Assembly (NCBI GenBank): GCA_021201335.1
Contig: JAJQFD010000031.1
Location: forward strand, 1 to 41,661
DNA from: Bacteroides sp.
GTDB taxonomy: Bacteria > Bacteroidota > Bacteroidia > Bacteroidales > Bacteroidaceae
Length of the DNA: 41,661 nt
Reading direction: 5' to 3'
A program made the position numbers and the translations under genes. The notes below the pieces were generated by a model. It ran no database searches, was not told the origin of the DNA, and worked only from the letters and a program-made list of their open reading frames with translations. Shown here in pieces: positions 22,387-32,086 of the stretch (position 1 is its first letter; each line of letters starts with the position of its first letter).

Positions 22387-24651
22387 ATGAACAATGATTC
22401 CATTCATAATGGATTGTCTGACGAAAAGATGATTGAGAAAGAGTTTGGAGAGCTCTTGAGTGATTACAAATCTACCAAGCATCGAAAGCGTATAGAAATT
22501 ATCACCAAAGCCTTCAATTTTGCCAATCAGGCTCATAAGGGCGTCAAACGCCAATCTGGCGAACCTTATATTATGCATCCATTGGCTGTAGCCAAAATTG
22601 TGTGCAATGAGATCGGATTGGGGTCAACCTCTATCTGTTCCGCCTTACTGCATGACGTTGTGGAAGACACGGATTATACAGTAGAGGATATCGAGAATAT
22701 TTTTGGTCCTAAAATAGCCCAGATCGTAGATGGGCTCACAAAAATATCGGGCGGTATTTTTGGTGACAAGGCTTCTGCCCAGGCAGAAAACTTCAAGAAA
22801 CTACTGCTAACCATGTCTAGTGATATTCGGGTGATTCTTATAAAGATAGCCGACAGGCTTCATAATATGCGAACACTCGGTTCTCTGGCTCCGAATAAAC
22901 AACTCAAGATTGCTGGCGAAACCCTTTATATTTATGCTCCATTGGCTAATCGGCTGGGCTTGCATAAAATAAAAACAGAACTTGAAAATCTGAGTTTCAA
23001 ATACGAGCATCCCGAAGAATATGCTACCATAGAGAGTAAGTTAGTTGCAACGGCAGCCGAACACGATGACTTCTTTCGGGAATTTACGGCCCCCATCCGC
23101 GTAGAGTTAGATAAAATGGGCATTAAATATTATATCCTGGCCCGCATTAAGTCCATTTATTCTATTTGGAATAAGATGCAGACGAAGCATGTACCGTTTG
23201 ATGAGATCTATGATTTACTGGCTGTTCGTATTATCTTCGAACCTCGCAACATTCAGGAAGAACTGAATGATTGTTTTGATATTTATGTGGCTATTTCCAA
23301 AATATACAGGTCTCATCCGGACCGTTTGAGAGACTGGGTAAGTCATCCCAAAGCAAATGGCTATCAGGCTTTGCATGTAACGCTAATGGCACCCAATGGA
23401 CAATGGACTGAAGTACAAATTCGTAGCGAACGAATGAATGATGTGGCTGAACAGGGATTTGCTGCCCATTGGAAATACAAAGAAGGAGGAGGAAGTGAAG
23501 ACGAAGGTGAACTGGATAAATGGCTTCGTACAATTAAAGAAATCCTGGATGATCCGCAGCCTGATGCCATTGATTTTCTGGATACAATTAAACTGAATCT
23601 TTTTGCTTCTGAAATATTTGTTTTTACTCCCAAAGGAGATATTAAAACAATGCCCCAGAACTCTACGGTTCTGGATTTTGCTTTTTCTCCACATACAGAT
23701 ATTGGAAGTCATTGTATCGGAGCAAAAGTAAATCATAAATTGGTTCCGTTGAGTCATAAACTGGAAAGTGGTGATCAGGTGGAAGTACTGACATCGAAAT
23801 CCCAACGAGTACAGGTGCAATGGCTGTCATTTGTTACAACGGCCAAAGCCCGCTCTAAAATACTGGCTATTCTGAAAAGGGAACAACGTGGTTTCCAGAA
23901 AAGAGGGGAAATTCTATTGAACGAATTCTTGTTAAAGGAAGATATTCGTCCTGAAGCTGTTGACTATGATAAACTATTGAAGCTGCATAAATTAAAAACC
24001 AGAGAAGAACTTCTGGCAGCTATTGGTGGTAAAATGATTGTTCTGGGGGAAGCGGACAGGAATGTATTGAAAGAAAAACAGACTTCTAACTGGAAGAAAT
24101 ACCTGAGCTTCTCGTTCCGCACGGGTAATAAGGAGGAACAAGATCCTAAGAAAGAAGAAAGACTGGTTGAAGATGCCCCTAAAGAAAAGATCAACCCTAA
24201 ACAGGTTCTTACTATTACAGATGAGACCATTCAGAAAAACTATATTATCGCTACGTGTTGCAACCCGATTCCGGGAGATGATGTATTGGGGTATCTGGAT
24301 GATAATGGGAAAGTAACAATCCATAAACGGCAATGTCCGGTAGCTGTTAAGTTGAAGAGTAGTTTCGGGAACCGGATTATTGCTACAAGATGGGATACTC
24401 ATAAAACACTTTCTTTCCTTGTCAATCTTTCTTTGAAAGGAATAGATAGTCTCGGTTTGCTGAATGAGGTAACACAGGTTATTTCGCGCCAATTGAATGT
24501 GAACATTCGTCGCGTAAACATAGAAACAAATGATGGTATATTTGAGGGGCAGTTACAGTTATATGTGCATGATGTGGACGATTTAAAACAACTGATCAGT
24601 AAACTGTTGAAGATACCTAATCTGAAAGCGGTAACCCGAACAGAAGATTAA
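22387..24651 (+). CDS. bifunctional (p)ppGpp synthetase/hydrolase, RelA/SpoT family
   Basis: A long RSH protein of 754 residues from the ATG at 22387; an in-frame GTG two codons earlier is the alternative start. The N-terminal HD hydrolase domain is intact (HPLAVAKIV, then LLHDVVEDTDYT, with the HDxxED motif). The synthetase domain follows (YDLLAVRIIFEP, GYQALHVTLM, EVQIRS), then TGS (EIFVFTPKGDIKTMP), a zinc-finger-type segment with paired Cys (IATCCNPIPGDDVLGYL, RQCPVA), and a C-terminal ACT domain. With the HD residues kept it should both make and degrade ppGpp. It is the last gene of the parA operon and overlaps the convergent MerR gene by 4 bp. Confidence 0.94.
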   Translation: MNNDSIHNGLSDEKMIEKEFGELLSDYKSTKHRKRIEIITKAFNFANQAHKGVKRQSGEPYIMHPLAVAKIVCNEIGLGSTSICSALLHDVVEDTDYTVEDIENIFGPKIAQIVDGLTKISGGIFGDKASAQAENFKKLLLTMSSDIRVILIKIADRLHNMRTLGSLAPNKQLKIAGETLYIYAPLANRLGLHKIKTELENLSFKYEHPEEYATIESKLVATAAEHDDFFREFTAPIRVELDKMGIKYYILARIKSIYSIWNKMQTKHVPFDEIYDLLAVRIIFEPRNIQEELNDCFDIYVAISKIYRSHPDRLRDWVSHPKANGYQALHVTLMAPNGQWTEVQIRSERMNDVAEQGFAAHWKYKEGGGSEDEGELDKWLRTIKEILDDPQPDAIDFLDTIKLNLFASEIFVFTPKGDIKTMPQNSTVLDFAFSPHTDIGSHCIGAKVNHKLVPLSHKLESGDQVEVLTSKSQRVQVQWLSFVTTAKARSKILAILKREQRGFQKRGEILLNEFLLKEDIRPEAVDYDKLLKLHKLKTREELLAAIGGKMIVLGEADRNVLKEKQTSNWKKYLSFSFRTGNKEEQDPKKEERLVEDAPKEKINPKQVLTITDETIQKNYIIATCCNPIPGDDVLGYLDDNGKVTIHKRQCPVAVKLKSSFGNRIIATRWDTHKTLSFLVNLSLKGIDSLGLLNEVTQVISRQLNVNIRRVNIETNDGIFEGQLQLYVHDVDDLKQLISKLLKIPNLKAVTRTED

Positions 24652-25025
24652 TCCGGGTTTTCGTCTTTCGCTTGTGAGTTGGGCAATCTGTCCAGCTCTT
24701 TTCGTATAGAGAAAAGCTCTTCCCGGATTTCTTTTAGTTTGGTCAGGATTTCAAAATTACGTGTAGTAATTTCCCTGTTAGTGGCTAGCCGCTGGCGTGC
24801 GCCGGGCAATGTCATCCCTTTCTCTTTTACAAGGTGATAGATTAATTTAAGTGTCTCAATATCCTCTTTTCGGTATTGCCGTGTTCCTCCCAAAGACTTA
24901 TTCGGATTAACCTGTGGAAATTCTTTTTCCCAATAGCGAAGTAAAGACTCTTTTACTCCAAACATTTGTGCCACTTCACTGATGGAATAAAATAATCTCA
25001 GGTCTTTCTTATCTTTCTCAGCCAT
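24648..25025 (-). CDS. MerR family transcriptional regulator
   Basis: A 125-residue MerR-type regulator. The winged helix-turn-helix occupies about residues 10-75: YSISEVAQMFGVKESLLRYW is the recognition part and GGTRQYRKEDIETL the wing. A C-terminal coiled-coil (EILTKLKEIREELFSIRKELDRL) provides dimerisation. No effector-binding Cys pair is visible, so it is not a metal or redox sensor of the classical kind. Its stop overlaps the rel stop by 4 bp in a convergent arrangement. The M23 peptidase gene is 11 nt upstream on the same strand, so the two are likely one transcript. Confidence 0.9.
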   Translation of the reverse strand: MAEKDKKDLRLFYSISEVAQMFGVKESLLRYWEKEFPQVNPNKSLGGTRQYRKEDIETLKLIYHLVKEKGMTLPGARQRLATNREITTRNFEILTKLKEIREELFSIRKELDRLPNSQAKDENPD

Positions 25026-25036
25026 AAAGGATTTTT

Positions 25037-26005
25037 TTAATCGAATACTTTACCGTGGTTAGCTGCCATTTGAATCATCTTATCATAGTCAACAGGAGCC
25101 AGGTCCATGAAGTAATAATTGATCGGGTTTACGTGCTGGCCTTTTACATGTACTTCGTAATGCAAGTGAGGCCCGGTACTTTTTCCGGTATTTCCGACTC
25201 CTGCAATTACTTCTCCCCTTACTACCTTCTTACCCAATGTAGTCCTGAATTCATGTAAGTGAGCATACACCGTTTTATACCCAAATCCATGATCTATCTC
25301 AACGGTATTGCCATATCCGCTCTGCCATCCCATTTTTACAACTATTCCATTACCCGTTGCATATACGTCCGTGCCGATGGCAGCGGAGAAGTCCATACCT
25401 GCATGGAATTTTCGGGTGTTATAGATCGGGTCAATACGCATACCATATCCGGATGCTGTCTGGCGTAAATCTTTGTTGGATACAGGCTGGATGGCCGGTA
25501 TAGACTGCAGCATTTCTTCGTAATTGCGGCACATACCTAATAAATCATCGTAAGACCTGGATTGTATGTAAAGCTGTTTATTCAGCAGATCAAGTTTTTG
25601 TGTATTGTTTATGATGATCTGGGCATTCTTCATGTTGGACAGATGTTCATAACGATTAGTACCACCATAGCCAGCTTTGCGGATAGCCGCCGAAACCGGA
25701 TCTGCACCGAAAATAACACGATATAAATTATCATCTCTTTGCTGAAGATCTTTCAAAACACCTAATGCTTCGTCCATTCTGCGCGAAAGAACATTGTATT
25801 GAGCTTGTAACTGGCTGTTTTGAATACGAAGTTGTTTTTCAGAAGGAGAACCAAACAAGAATAACAATAGTAGAAAAGCTCCGGCACCTAATCCCATCCC
25901 CATGAAAAGGCGGCGAAGAATGCTCATTGTCCGCTGCCGAAGAGTAGGATATATTCTATCATATGTCTGTGTCTGAGGGTTATAGATATAGTATACTTTG
26001 CGCAT
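25037..26005 (-). CDS. M23 family metallopeptidase (LytM-type)
   Basis: A 322-residue inner-membrane-anchored cell-wall peptidase. The N-terminal cytosolic part (YYIYNPQTQTYDRIYPT) is followed by a transmembrane helix around residues 35-49 and a coiled-coil region (SEKQLRIQNSQLQAQYNVLS). The C-terminal LytM domain has the zinc ligands in FHAGMDFS and PHLHYEVH plus VYAHLHE. All ligands are present, so it should be an active D,D-endopeptidase cutting peptidoglycan crosslinks; the coiled coil may regulate it. It lies upstream of the MerR gene in the same direction and diverges from alaS. Confidence 0.92.
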   Translation of the reverse strand: MRKVYYIYNPQTQTYDRIYPTLRQRTMSILRRLFMGMGLGAGAFLLLLFLFGSPSEKQLRIQNSQLQAQYNVLSRRMDEALGVLKDLQQRDDNLYRVIFGADPVSAAIRKAGYGGTNRYEHLSNMKNAQIIINNTQKLDLLNKQLYIQSRSYDDLLGMCRNYEEMLQSIPAIQPVSNKDLRQTASGYGMRIDPIYNTRKFHAGMDFSAAIGTDVYATGNGIVVKMGWQSGYGNTVEIDHGFGYKTVYAHLHEFRTTLGKKVVRGEVIAGVGNTGKSTGPHLHYEVHVKGQHVNPINYYFMDLAPVDYDKMIQMAANHGKVFD

Positions 26006-26055
26006 AAATTACTAATATTTCGCAGAATAATGTGACAAAAGTAATAAAAACAAGC

Positions 26056-26063
26056 TATCTTTG
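26056..26063 (+). promoter_or_regulatory. candidate -7 box for alaS
   Basis: TATCTTTG followed by CG, an exact TAnnTTTG match, 149 nt before the alaS ATG. No TTTG -33 element is evident. The expected start (about 26070) puts the first arm of the leader hairpin at the very 5' end of the mRNA. Confidence 0.5.
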
Positions 26064-26068
26064 CGCTG

Positions 26069-26204
26069 TTTTGAGTTTAAGTTTTTAGGTTTTAGAGTTT
26101 TTAATATTTGAAGTGCATCTACATTTTGTTAAACAAACTTTACTTTAAAAGCGCAATAATCCTAAAACCAAAACTCAGAAACGTTAGAACTTATAAACTC
26201 AAAA
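26069..26204 (+). promoter_or_regulatory. alaS leader with long-range complementary arms
   Basis: TTTTGAGTTTAAG (26069-26081) pairs with CTTATAAACTCAAAA (26190-26204) apart from a 2-nt bulge, and GGTTTTAG (26088-26095) pairs with CTAAAACC (26162-26169). The 3' arm ends 9 nt before the alaS start codon, so folding would place the start region at the base of a long stem. A palindrome TTTGTTAAACAAA sits in the loop (26125-26137). This is a candidate translational control leader, not a known riboswitch class. The arms are AT-rich, so some complementarity may be composition. Confidence 0.45.
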
Positions 26205-26212
26205 ACTCAAAT

Positions 26213-28834
26213 ATGTTGACTGCAAAGGAAATCAGAGAATCATTCAAAAGTTTCTTTGAGTCGAAAGGGCATAAAATTGTTCCTTCGGCTCCCATGGTTA
26301 TTAAAGATGATCCCACATTGATGTTTACGAATGCGGGAATGAATCAGTTTAAAGATATCATTTTAGGCAACCAGCCAGCGAAATATAAGAGAGTGGCCGA
26401 CTCTCAGAAATGTCTTCGGGTAAGTGGAAAACACAATGATCTGGAAGAAGTAGGGCATGACACTTATCACCATACTATGTTCGAAATGTTGGGGAACTGG
26501 TCTTTCGGCGATTATTTCAAGAAAGAAGCGATTGAATGGGCATGGGAATACCTGGTGACAGTACTTAAACTGAATCCCGAACGTTTGTATGCTACTGTTT
26601 TTGAAGGCAGCCCCGAAGAGGGGTTGGAACGAGATAACGAGGCTGCTCAAATCTGGGCTCAATTTCTCCCAGCCGAACGTATTATCAACGGAAATAAAAA
26701 AGATAATTTCTGGGAAATGGGAGATACCGGTCCTTGTGGCCCTTGTTCTGAAATCCACATTGACTTACGCAGTGATGCCGAACGTGCTCAGGTTGACGGA
26801 CTTTCTTTAGTTAACCAAAGCCATCCGCAGGTTATCGAAATCTGGAACCTGGTATTTATGCAATACAACCGCAAGGCAGACAGTTCACTCGAAGGCCTGC
26901 CTGCTAAAGTCATCGACACTGGAATGGGATTTGAACGCTTATGTATGGCTATACAAGGAAAAACATCCAATTACGATACCGATGTTTTCCAACCCATTAT
27001 AAAAGAAATTGGCAGAATAACCGGAAATGGATATGGAAAAGATGAGCAAAAAGATATTGCTATGCGTGTGATCGCAGACCATATTCGTACGATTGCTTTT
27101 TCAATAACAGATGGTCAGTTGCCATCCAATGCAAAAGCCGGTTACGTTATTCGTCGTATTCTTCGCCGTGCTGTTCGCTACGGTTACACTTTTCTCGGTC
27201 AAAAACATGCTTTCATGTATAAACTGCTGCCCGTATTAATTGAAAGTATGGGTGAAGCTTATCCCGAATTGATCGGCCAGCAAACTCTTATTGAAAAAGT
27301 GATTAAAGAAGAAGAGGAAACTTTTCTGCATACACTGGAAACAGGTATTCGCTTATTAGATAAAACGATGGCAGATGCTAAGAAAGACGAGAAAACCATC
27401 ATTAGTGGTAAAGATGCTTTTACCCTGTATGATACATTTGGTTTTCCGCTCGATCTTACTGAACTGATTCTTCGTGAAAACGGTATGACTGTTGATCTGG
27501 AGGAGTTTAACAGCGAAATGCAAAAACAGAAAGATCGTGCGCGTAATGCCGCTGCGATCGAAACCGGCGACTGGATTGTACTTAAAGATGGAAACTCCGA
27601 ATTTGTAGGATACGATTATACAGAATACGATTCAAACATCCTTCGCTATCGCCCAATTAAGCAGAAGAATAAAACCTTATATCAAATAGTGCTAGATTAT
27701 ACTCCTTTCTATGCCGAAAGCGGAGGACAGGTAGGTGATGTAGGAATATTAACCAATGAGTTTGAAACAATTCAGATTATTGATACTAAAAAAGAAAATA
27801 ATCTTTCCGTACATATAGCTACTGGGATGCCTCAACACCCAGAAGCACCTATTAAAGCCAGCGTGGATTTGAAAAAACGTGTTGCCAGTGCTGCAAATCA
27901 TACCGCCACTCATTTGCTGGATGAAGCTTTGCGGGAAGTCTTAGGAACGCATGTGGAGCAGAAAGGATCTCTTGTGACTCCGCAGGGATTACGTTTCGAC
28001 TTTTCTCACTTTCAGAAAATGACGGATGAAGAGATTAGGAAGGTGGAACACTTGGTAAACAGACGAATTCGGGAGAATATTGTTCAGACGGAATTTAGAA
28101 GTATTCCTATTGGTGAAGCAAGAGACTTGGGAGCAATTGCCTTGTTTGGCGAAAAGTATGGAGATGATGTTCGGGTAATAAAATTCGGCTCTTCGATTGA
28201 ATTCTGTGGTGGTATTCATGTGGCTGCTACTGGTAATATCGGTATAATGAAAATAGTATCCGAAAGTTCCATCGCTGCTGGAGTACGTCGTATTGAAGCA
28301 GTAACAGGTGAAAAGGTTGAAGAAATGTTAGATACCTTCCAGCAGACATTCAGCGATTTAAGATCTTTGTTCAATAATGCGCCTGATTTGAGTATTGCTA
28401 TCCGCAAATATCTGGACGAAAATGCCGGATTAAAGAAGCAGGTTGAAGATTTCATGAAAGAGAAACAGAGTCTCATAAAAGAAAAGCTTCTGGTAAATAT
28501 GCAGGAAATTAATGGAATAAAACTCATTAAATATGTGGGTCCGATGCCTGCTGAAGTGGTGAAAAATATTGCTTTCCAATTACGTGGAGAGATAACCGAA
28601 AATTTATTCTTTGTAGCGGGAAGTTATGATGCCCAGAAACCTTTGCTTACCGTAATGCTAAGCGAAAATCTGGTAGCCCGAGGATTAAATGCTGGGCAAT
28701 TGGTTCGCGAAGCTGCTAAATTAATTCAAGGTGGTGGTGGCGGTCAGCCTCATTTTGCAACTGCAGGTGGCAAGAACAGCGACGGATTGAACGAAGCAAT
28801 AATTAAAATATTAGATATGGGGGGCTTACTGTAA
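26213..28834 (+). CDS. alaS: alanine--tRNA ligase
   Basis: Charges tRNA-Ala; 873 residues from the ATG at 26213 (the open frame extends upstream into the leader, but the family starts [19 protein letters not shown]). The class II catalytic core has [12 protein letters not shown] and the [15 protein letters not shown] segment. The editing domain carries [11 protein letters not shown] (HxxxH near residue 562) and CGGIH near residue 664, the zinc site that clears Ser and Gly mischarging. The C-terminal C-Ala domain ends in a Gly-rich [14 protein letters not shown] segment. It is single and intact, divergent from the M23 gene, and preceded by an unusual complementary leader. Confidence 0.97.
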   Translation: MLTAKEIRESFKSFFESKGHKIVPSAPMVIKDDPTLMFTNAGMNQFKDIILGNQPAKYKRVADSQKCLRVSGKHNDLEEVGHDTYHHTMFEMLGNWSFGDYFKKEAIEWAWEYLVTVLKLNPERLYATVFEGSPEEGLERDNEAAQIWAQFLPAERIINGNKKDNFWEMGDTGPCGPCSEIHIDLRSDAERAQVDGLSLVNQSHPQVIEIWNLVFMQYNRKADSSLEGLPAKVIDTGMGFERLCMAIQGKTSNYDTDVFQPIIKEIGRITGNGYGKDEQKDIAMRVIADHIRTIAFSITDGQLPSNAKAGYVIRRILRRAVRYGYTFLGQKHAFMYKLLPVLIESMGEAYPELIGQQTLIEKVIKEEEETFLHTLETGIRLLDKTMADAKKDEKTIISGKDAFTLYDTFGFPLDLTELILRENGMTVDLEEFNSEMQKQKDRARNAAAIETGDWIVLKDGNSEFVGYDYTEYDSNILRYRPIKQKNKTLYQIVLDYTPFYAESGGQVGDVGILTNEFETIQIIDTKKENNLSVHIATGMPQHPEAPIKASVDLKKRVASAANHTATHLLDEALREVLGTHVEQKGSLVTPQGLRFDFSHFQKMTDEEIRKVEHLVNRRIRENIVQTEFRSIPIGEARDLGAIALFGEKYGDDVRVIKFGSSIEFCGGIHVAATGNIGIMKIVSESSIAAGVRRIEAVTGEKVEEMLDTFQQTFSDLRSLFNNAPDLSIAIRKYLDENAGLKKQVEDFMKEKQSLIKEKLLVNMQEINGIKLIKYVGPMPAEVVKNIAFQLRGEITENLFFVAGSYDAQKPLLTVMLSENLVARGLNAGQLVREAAKLIQGGGGGQPHFATAGGKNSDGLNEAIIKILDMGGLL

Positions 28835-28865
28835 TAAGTATGTAGCTTAAATCCTAGGAAGAAAA

Positions 28866-28919
28866 AAAGAAGGATTTGTTTTTATTACCATCTAATGGTA
28901 TATTTACAAATCCTTCTTT
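28866..28919. terminator. bidirectional terminator after alaS
   Basis: Positions 28866-28879 and 28906-28919 are exact reverse complements (core GAAGGATTTGT / ACAAATCCTTC) with an inner stem TACCAT/ATGGTA. The plus strand has a T-run after the stem and an A-run before it, so it can end alaS and also the convergent helicase gene. Confidence 0.7.
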
Positions 28920-29030
28920 TCGTTTCAGATGGTTTAAAAGCAACCGCAATCTACCCGAAATCCTATTGGCATTTGGCATGAATGCTCCCGCCTTTAACCG
29001 GAAAAGAATATCTTTTAAAGATTGCTCCGG

Positions 29031-30452
29031 CTAGTCATCTATTTGCTCTTTCGGATAATTAACCAGATAAAGTTTACCTGTAGCCCGGGTAAAAGCCGTG
29101 TAAAGCCAGCGGAAATAATCCGGAGTGAGATATTCGTCACTCATATATCCCTGATCAATAAATACGTTTTTCCATTGTCCTCCTTGTGCTTTGTGCCCGG
29201 TAATTGCATAAGCATACTTTACTTGTAATGCATTGTAATAAGGATCAGCTTTCATTTTTTTCATTCGTTCCTTCTTTACGCGGATGTCCGCATAATCCTC
29301 CAGAACCTGATAAAACAGTTTATCGTTATCTTCCCGAGATAATGCCGGAGAGTCTGTATGCAAGGTGTCCAGTAAAATAGTGGCTTCCAATTCATAATTG
29401 TTATAATCCGGGAAAGTAAGTATCATTTCCAGAAAACGAAAACCGTATAAATCTTTGTTTCTTTTCACCCTGCGAACAGTGGCAATGTCTCCATTGGCAA
29501 TAAAATCGATTTCTTTGCTTCTTTCTGTCCAGAAATAATTGTTTTTTACAACCATCAGTATGTCTCCGGTATTAATTTCTTCTTCCCGGTAAAGAATGGT
29601 ATTCCGAATTCCTTTATTGTAAAGATTTGCCCGCTTGTTTGAACGACAGATAACAATGGTTTCTTCAATCCCATCCTGATCATAGCAGGCATTAATGGTT
29701 TCAATAAGTTCGTTACCTTTTAATGCGCAAATATCTGCAAAACCCCTGATTTTAATCCGGGGTAGGGAAGAAGTCTTCTCTTCTGCTATAATACGTCTCA
29801 GTTGGGTTGCATTCCACAAAATACCAGAGCTTTGAACTTGTCGCACGACTTCTGTCAGATTCATTTCTGTAACTTCCAACCCATAACCTTTTAAAGCTTC
29901 GGCAGAGAGCGAAGGACTTTCGATTTCTCCTACAGGTGGAAGCTGGGCAGTATCTCCCATCAGTAGTAACCTGCAACCGGTACCTGAATATACAAATTCA
30001 ATTAAATCATCCAATAATCTTCCAGTACCAAATATGCTGCCTGATAGTCCTTCGTTTGATATCATGGAGGCTTCATCTACAATAAAAACGGTATGTGTAT
30101 GGAGGTTATCATTGATAGAGAAATTACTGATTTCATTGGAAAAAGATTGTTGCCTGTAAATCTTCTTATGTATGGTGAATGCTGGGTGTTCCGAATACGT
30201 GGAAAAAACCTTCGCAGCTCTACCAGTGGGAGCCAGTAAAACCGACTTTTGCCCCAGTTTATCCAACGTTTTTACCAGTGCGCCAATAAGGGATGTTTTT
30301 CCGGTCCCTGCATAGCCCCGAAGCACATATACCTGGCTCTCAGCCGTGGAAACAAGAAAGCAGGACAGAGATTTTAATGCTTTTTCCTGTTCAAAAGTAG
30401 GATTATAGGGAAAATTTTCCTTAATTTGATGCTCTAAATAGTTATTTATCAT
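29031..30452 (-). CDS. SF1B (RecD/Dda-like) DNA helicase
   Basis: A 473-residue ATP-dependent helicase of the RecD/Dda group. Motif I is GYAGTGKTS (Lys52), motif II HTVFIVDEASMIS, motif III LLLMGDTAQLPP, motif IV in VICRSNKRANLYN, and motifs V/VI in YAYAITGHKAQGGQWKNVFID and WLYTAFTRA. The motifs are complete, so it should be active. It has no RecB/RecC-like partner nearby and no nuclease domain, so it is a stand-alone enzyme, probably in repair or replication fork restart. It converges on alaS at a shared terminator and diverges from the pseudopilin-like gene. Confidence 0.9.
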   Translation of the reverse strand: MINNYLEHQIKENFPYNPTFEQEKALKSLSCFLVSTAESQVYVLRGYAGTGKTSLIGALVKTLDKLGQKSVLLAPTGRAAKVFSTYSEHPAFTIHKKIYRQQSFSNEISNFSINDNLHTHTVFIVDEASMISNEGLSGSIFGTGRLLDDLIEFVYSGTGCRLLLMGDTAQLPPVGEIESPSLSAEALKGYGLEVTEMNLTEVVRQVQSSGILWNATQLRRIIAEEKTSSLPRIKIRGFADICALKGNELIETINACYDQDGIEETIVICRSNKRANLYNKGIRNTILYREEEINTGDILMVVKNNYFWTERSKEIDFIANGDIATVRRVKRNKDLYGFRFLEMILTFPDYNNYELEATILLDTLHTDSPALSREDNDKLFYQVLEDYADIRVKKERMKKMKADPYYNALQVKYAYAITGHKAQGGQWKNVFIDQGYMSDEYLTPDYFRWLYTAFTRATGKLYLVNYPKEQIDD

Positions 30453-30505
30453 TTTTGTTGCGGAAAAAAGTGCGAATAACGCTCGTTATTTAGATTTATT
30501 TATTT

Positions 30506-30513
30506 TATTTTTG
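30506..30513 (+). promoter_or_regulatory. candidate -7 box for the pseudopilin-like operon
   Basis: TATTTTTG followed by CG, matching TAnnTTTG, 47 nt before the ATG at 30561. The -33 region has no TTTG at the proper distance. Confidence 0.4.
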
Positions 30514-30560
30514 CGCCTACGAATATAATACGAATATAAACTAAAATAAATATATTTATC

Positions 30561-31244
30561 ATGAAAACAGTAATTAATGTATTATTAGGTCTATGTATTA
30601 TAGCGCTTGTTTATATTTGCTATGCAAGCATTATGGGACCGATTAACTTTGAAAATGAAAAGAAACACAGAGATGCGGCAGTTATTGCACGTTTAATTGA
30701 CATTCGTAAAGCACAACAGGAATTTCGTTCTCAGAACCAGAGATACACAGCCAGCTTTGATACATTAATTGATTTTGTGAAAAACGGAAGAATTCCTTTT
30801 GTTGCCAAAGAAGGTGTTTTGACTGACAAACAGCTAGAAGATGGATTGACAGAAAGAAAAGCAATGGCAATTATCAACAAGGCGAAAAGAACTAACAAAT
30901 GGGACGAAGTTAGGAAGAATGGCCTTGAAAACTTTAAGCGTGATACAATGTGGGTACCTGTAATGGATACTCTTTATGCCAGAGGTTTTACACCTGACTC
31001 AATGAGATATGTACCATTTGGTAGAGGTGCACAATTTGAAATGGATACAAAAATAGATACTGCGAGATCAGGTGCGCCATTGATTTTGTTAGAAGTGAAA
31101 ACTCCTTATACTGTTTATCTGGATGGTCTTGACAAACAAGAAATTGTTAACATTATTGACCTTCAAAATAAACTGAGTAAATATCCGGGTCTGATGATTG
31201 GTTCTCTGGAAACTCCTAACAACAACGCTGGTAACTGGGAATAA
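30561..31244 (+). CDS. pseudopilin-like single-pass membrane protein
   Basis: A 227-residue protein with one N-terminal hydrophobic helix (about residues 5-25) that continues into a long amphipathic helix: AAVIARLIDIRKAQQEFRSQNQRY, then TASFDTLIDFVKNG. That combination, including the RxAQ(x)EF...(Y/F)T...DTL spacing, is that of type II secretion pseudopilins and type IV pilins. However, there is no prepilin peptidase site (G followed by FTLIE) and no GspE/GspF genes nearby. The rest is a mixed domain I do not recognise. It is followed 13 nt later by a DUF3822 gene and then rsmD, in one transcript. Function is unknown; a surface or envelope role is inferred. Confidence 0.7.
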   Translation: MKTVINVLLGLCIIALVYICYASIMGPINFENEKKHRDAAVIARLIDIRKAQQEFRSQNQRYTASFDTLIDFVKNGRIPFVAKEGVLTDKQLEDGLTERKAMAIINKAKRTNKWDEVRKNGLENFKRDTMWVPVMDTLYARGFTPDSMRYVPFGRGAQFEMDTKIDTARSGAPLILLEVKTPYTVYLDGLDKQEIVNIIDLQNKLSKYPGLMIGSLETPNNNAGNWE

Positions 31245-31257
31245 TCAAAAACCTGAT

Positions 31258-32085
31258 ATGCCGCAAGGAATCAATATTGATTTTACCAAATCAAAAGAAT
31301 ATATACTATCCATCTGCCTTTGTGCGGATGGATTTTCTTTTTCTATCAATAATCCAATTACTAACCAGATACTCTATTTCTGTCAGAGAGAAGCAGATCC
31401 TTCGCTGTCTCTTGTTCTTAACCTAAAGCAAGCTTTTAAGGAACTTTACTTTTTAGTATATACGTATAAAAAGGTGAATGTGGTCATTGTCAGTAAACGC
31501 TTCACATTACTGCCCTCTGACATATTCGAACCTGCTCAAATAGAATCTTTGTTTCATTACAATCAATTTCAGAAAGAGAATGAAAAGGTGTTGTTTCAGG
31601 AATTAAAAAAAGAAAGATTAGTAGTTCTTTTTGGAATGGATAAAACTGTTTATAATTTATGCCGGTTATATTTTATCAATGTCAACTTTTATTCCCAGGT
31701 AAGTCCATTAATTGAATACTTTTCCGGCAAGAGCCGGATTCGGCATACCCGAAAAATATATGTTTATTTGCGAGATAAGGCAATGGATATATATGCCTTT
31801 GAAAAATCTGCTTTTCAGCTCGTCAATTCATTTAACTGCAGTACGATTGATGATGCGGTTTTTTATTTGCTTTATATTTGGAAGGGATTGGATATGAACC
31901 AGGAAGAGGATGAATTGTATTTATTAGGCGAGTCCTCGGAGAAAGAATTATTACAGAAAGAATTGCTACGTTTTATATTACATGTAAAAGAATTAGATCC
32001 TGCAGAGGAATTCTCCCTATCTATCGGGAAATATAATAACATACCTTTTGGAATGCAACTTATTCAATATAACGAATCACTATAA
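31258..32085 (+). CDS. DUF3822 family protein
   Basis: A 275-residue cytosolic protein of the DUF3822 family, unknown function, found in Bacteroidetes. The ATG at 31258 is used; the open frame to 31198 lies within the upstream gene. Visible landmarks are KSKEYILSICLCADGFSFSI at the start and PSLSLVLNLKQAFKELYFL. Then come VVIVSKRFTLLPSDIFEPAQ and IYVYLRDKAMDIYAFEKSAFQLVNSF, and FYLLYIWKGLDM near the C-terminus. The alternating strand-helix pattern and the two similar halves would fit an actin-like ATPase fold of the PilM/FtsA kind, but I cannot see a clear phosphate loop. It lies between the pseudopilin-like gene and rsmD, 1 nt before the latter. Confidence 0.78.
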   Translation: MPQGINIDFTKSKEYILSICLCADGFSFSINNPITNQILYFCQREADPSLSLVLNLKQAFKELYFLVYTYKKVNVVIVSKRFTLLPSDIFEPAQIESLFHYNQFQKENEKVLFQELKKERLVVLFGMDKTVYNLCRLYFINVNFYSQVSPLIEYFSGKSRIRHTRKIYVYLRDKAMDIYAFEKSAFQLVNSFNCSTIDDAVFYLLYIWKGLDMNQEEDELYLLGESSEKELLQKELLRFILHVKELDPAEEFSLSIGKYNNIPFGMQLIQYNESL

Positions 32086-32086
32086 A

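Noticed and set aside
31198..31257. Upstream start for the DUF3822 gene
   Set aside because: It would overlap the pseudopilin-like gene by 47 bp and give an unlikely N-terminus; the ATG at 31258 is 13 nt after its stop.
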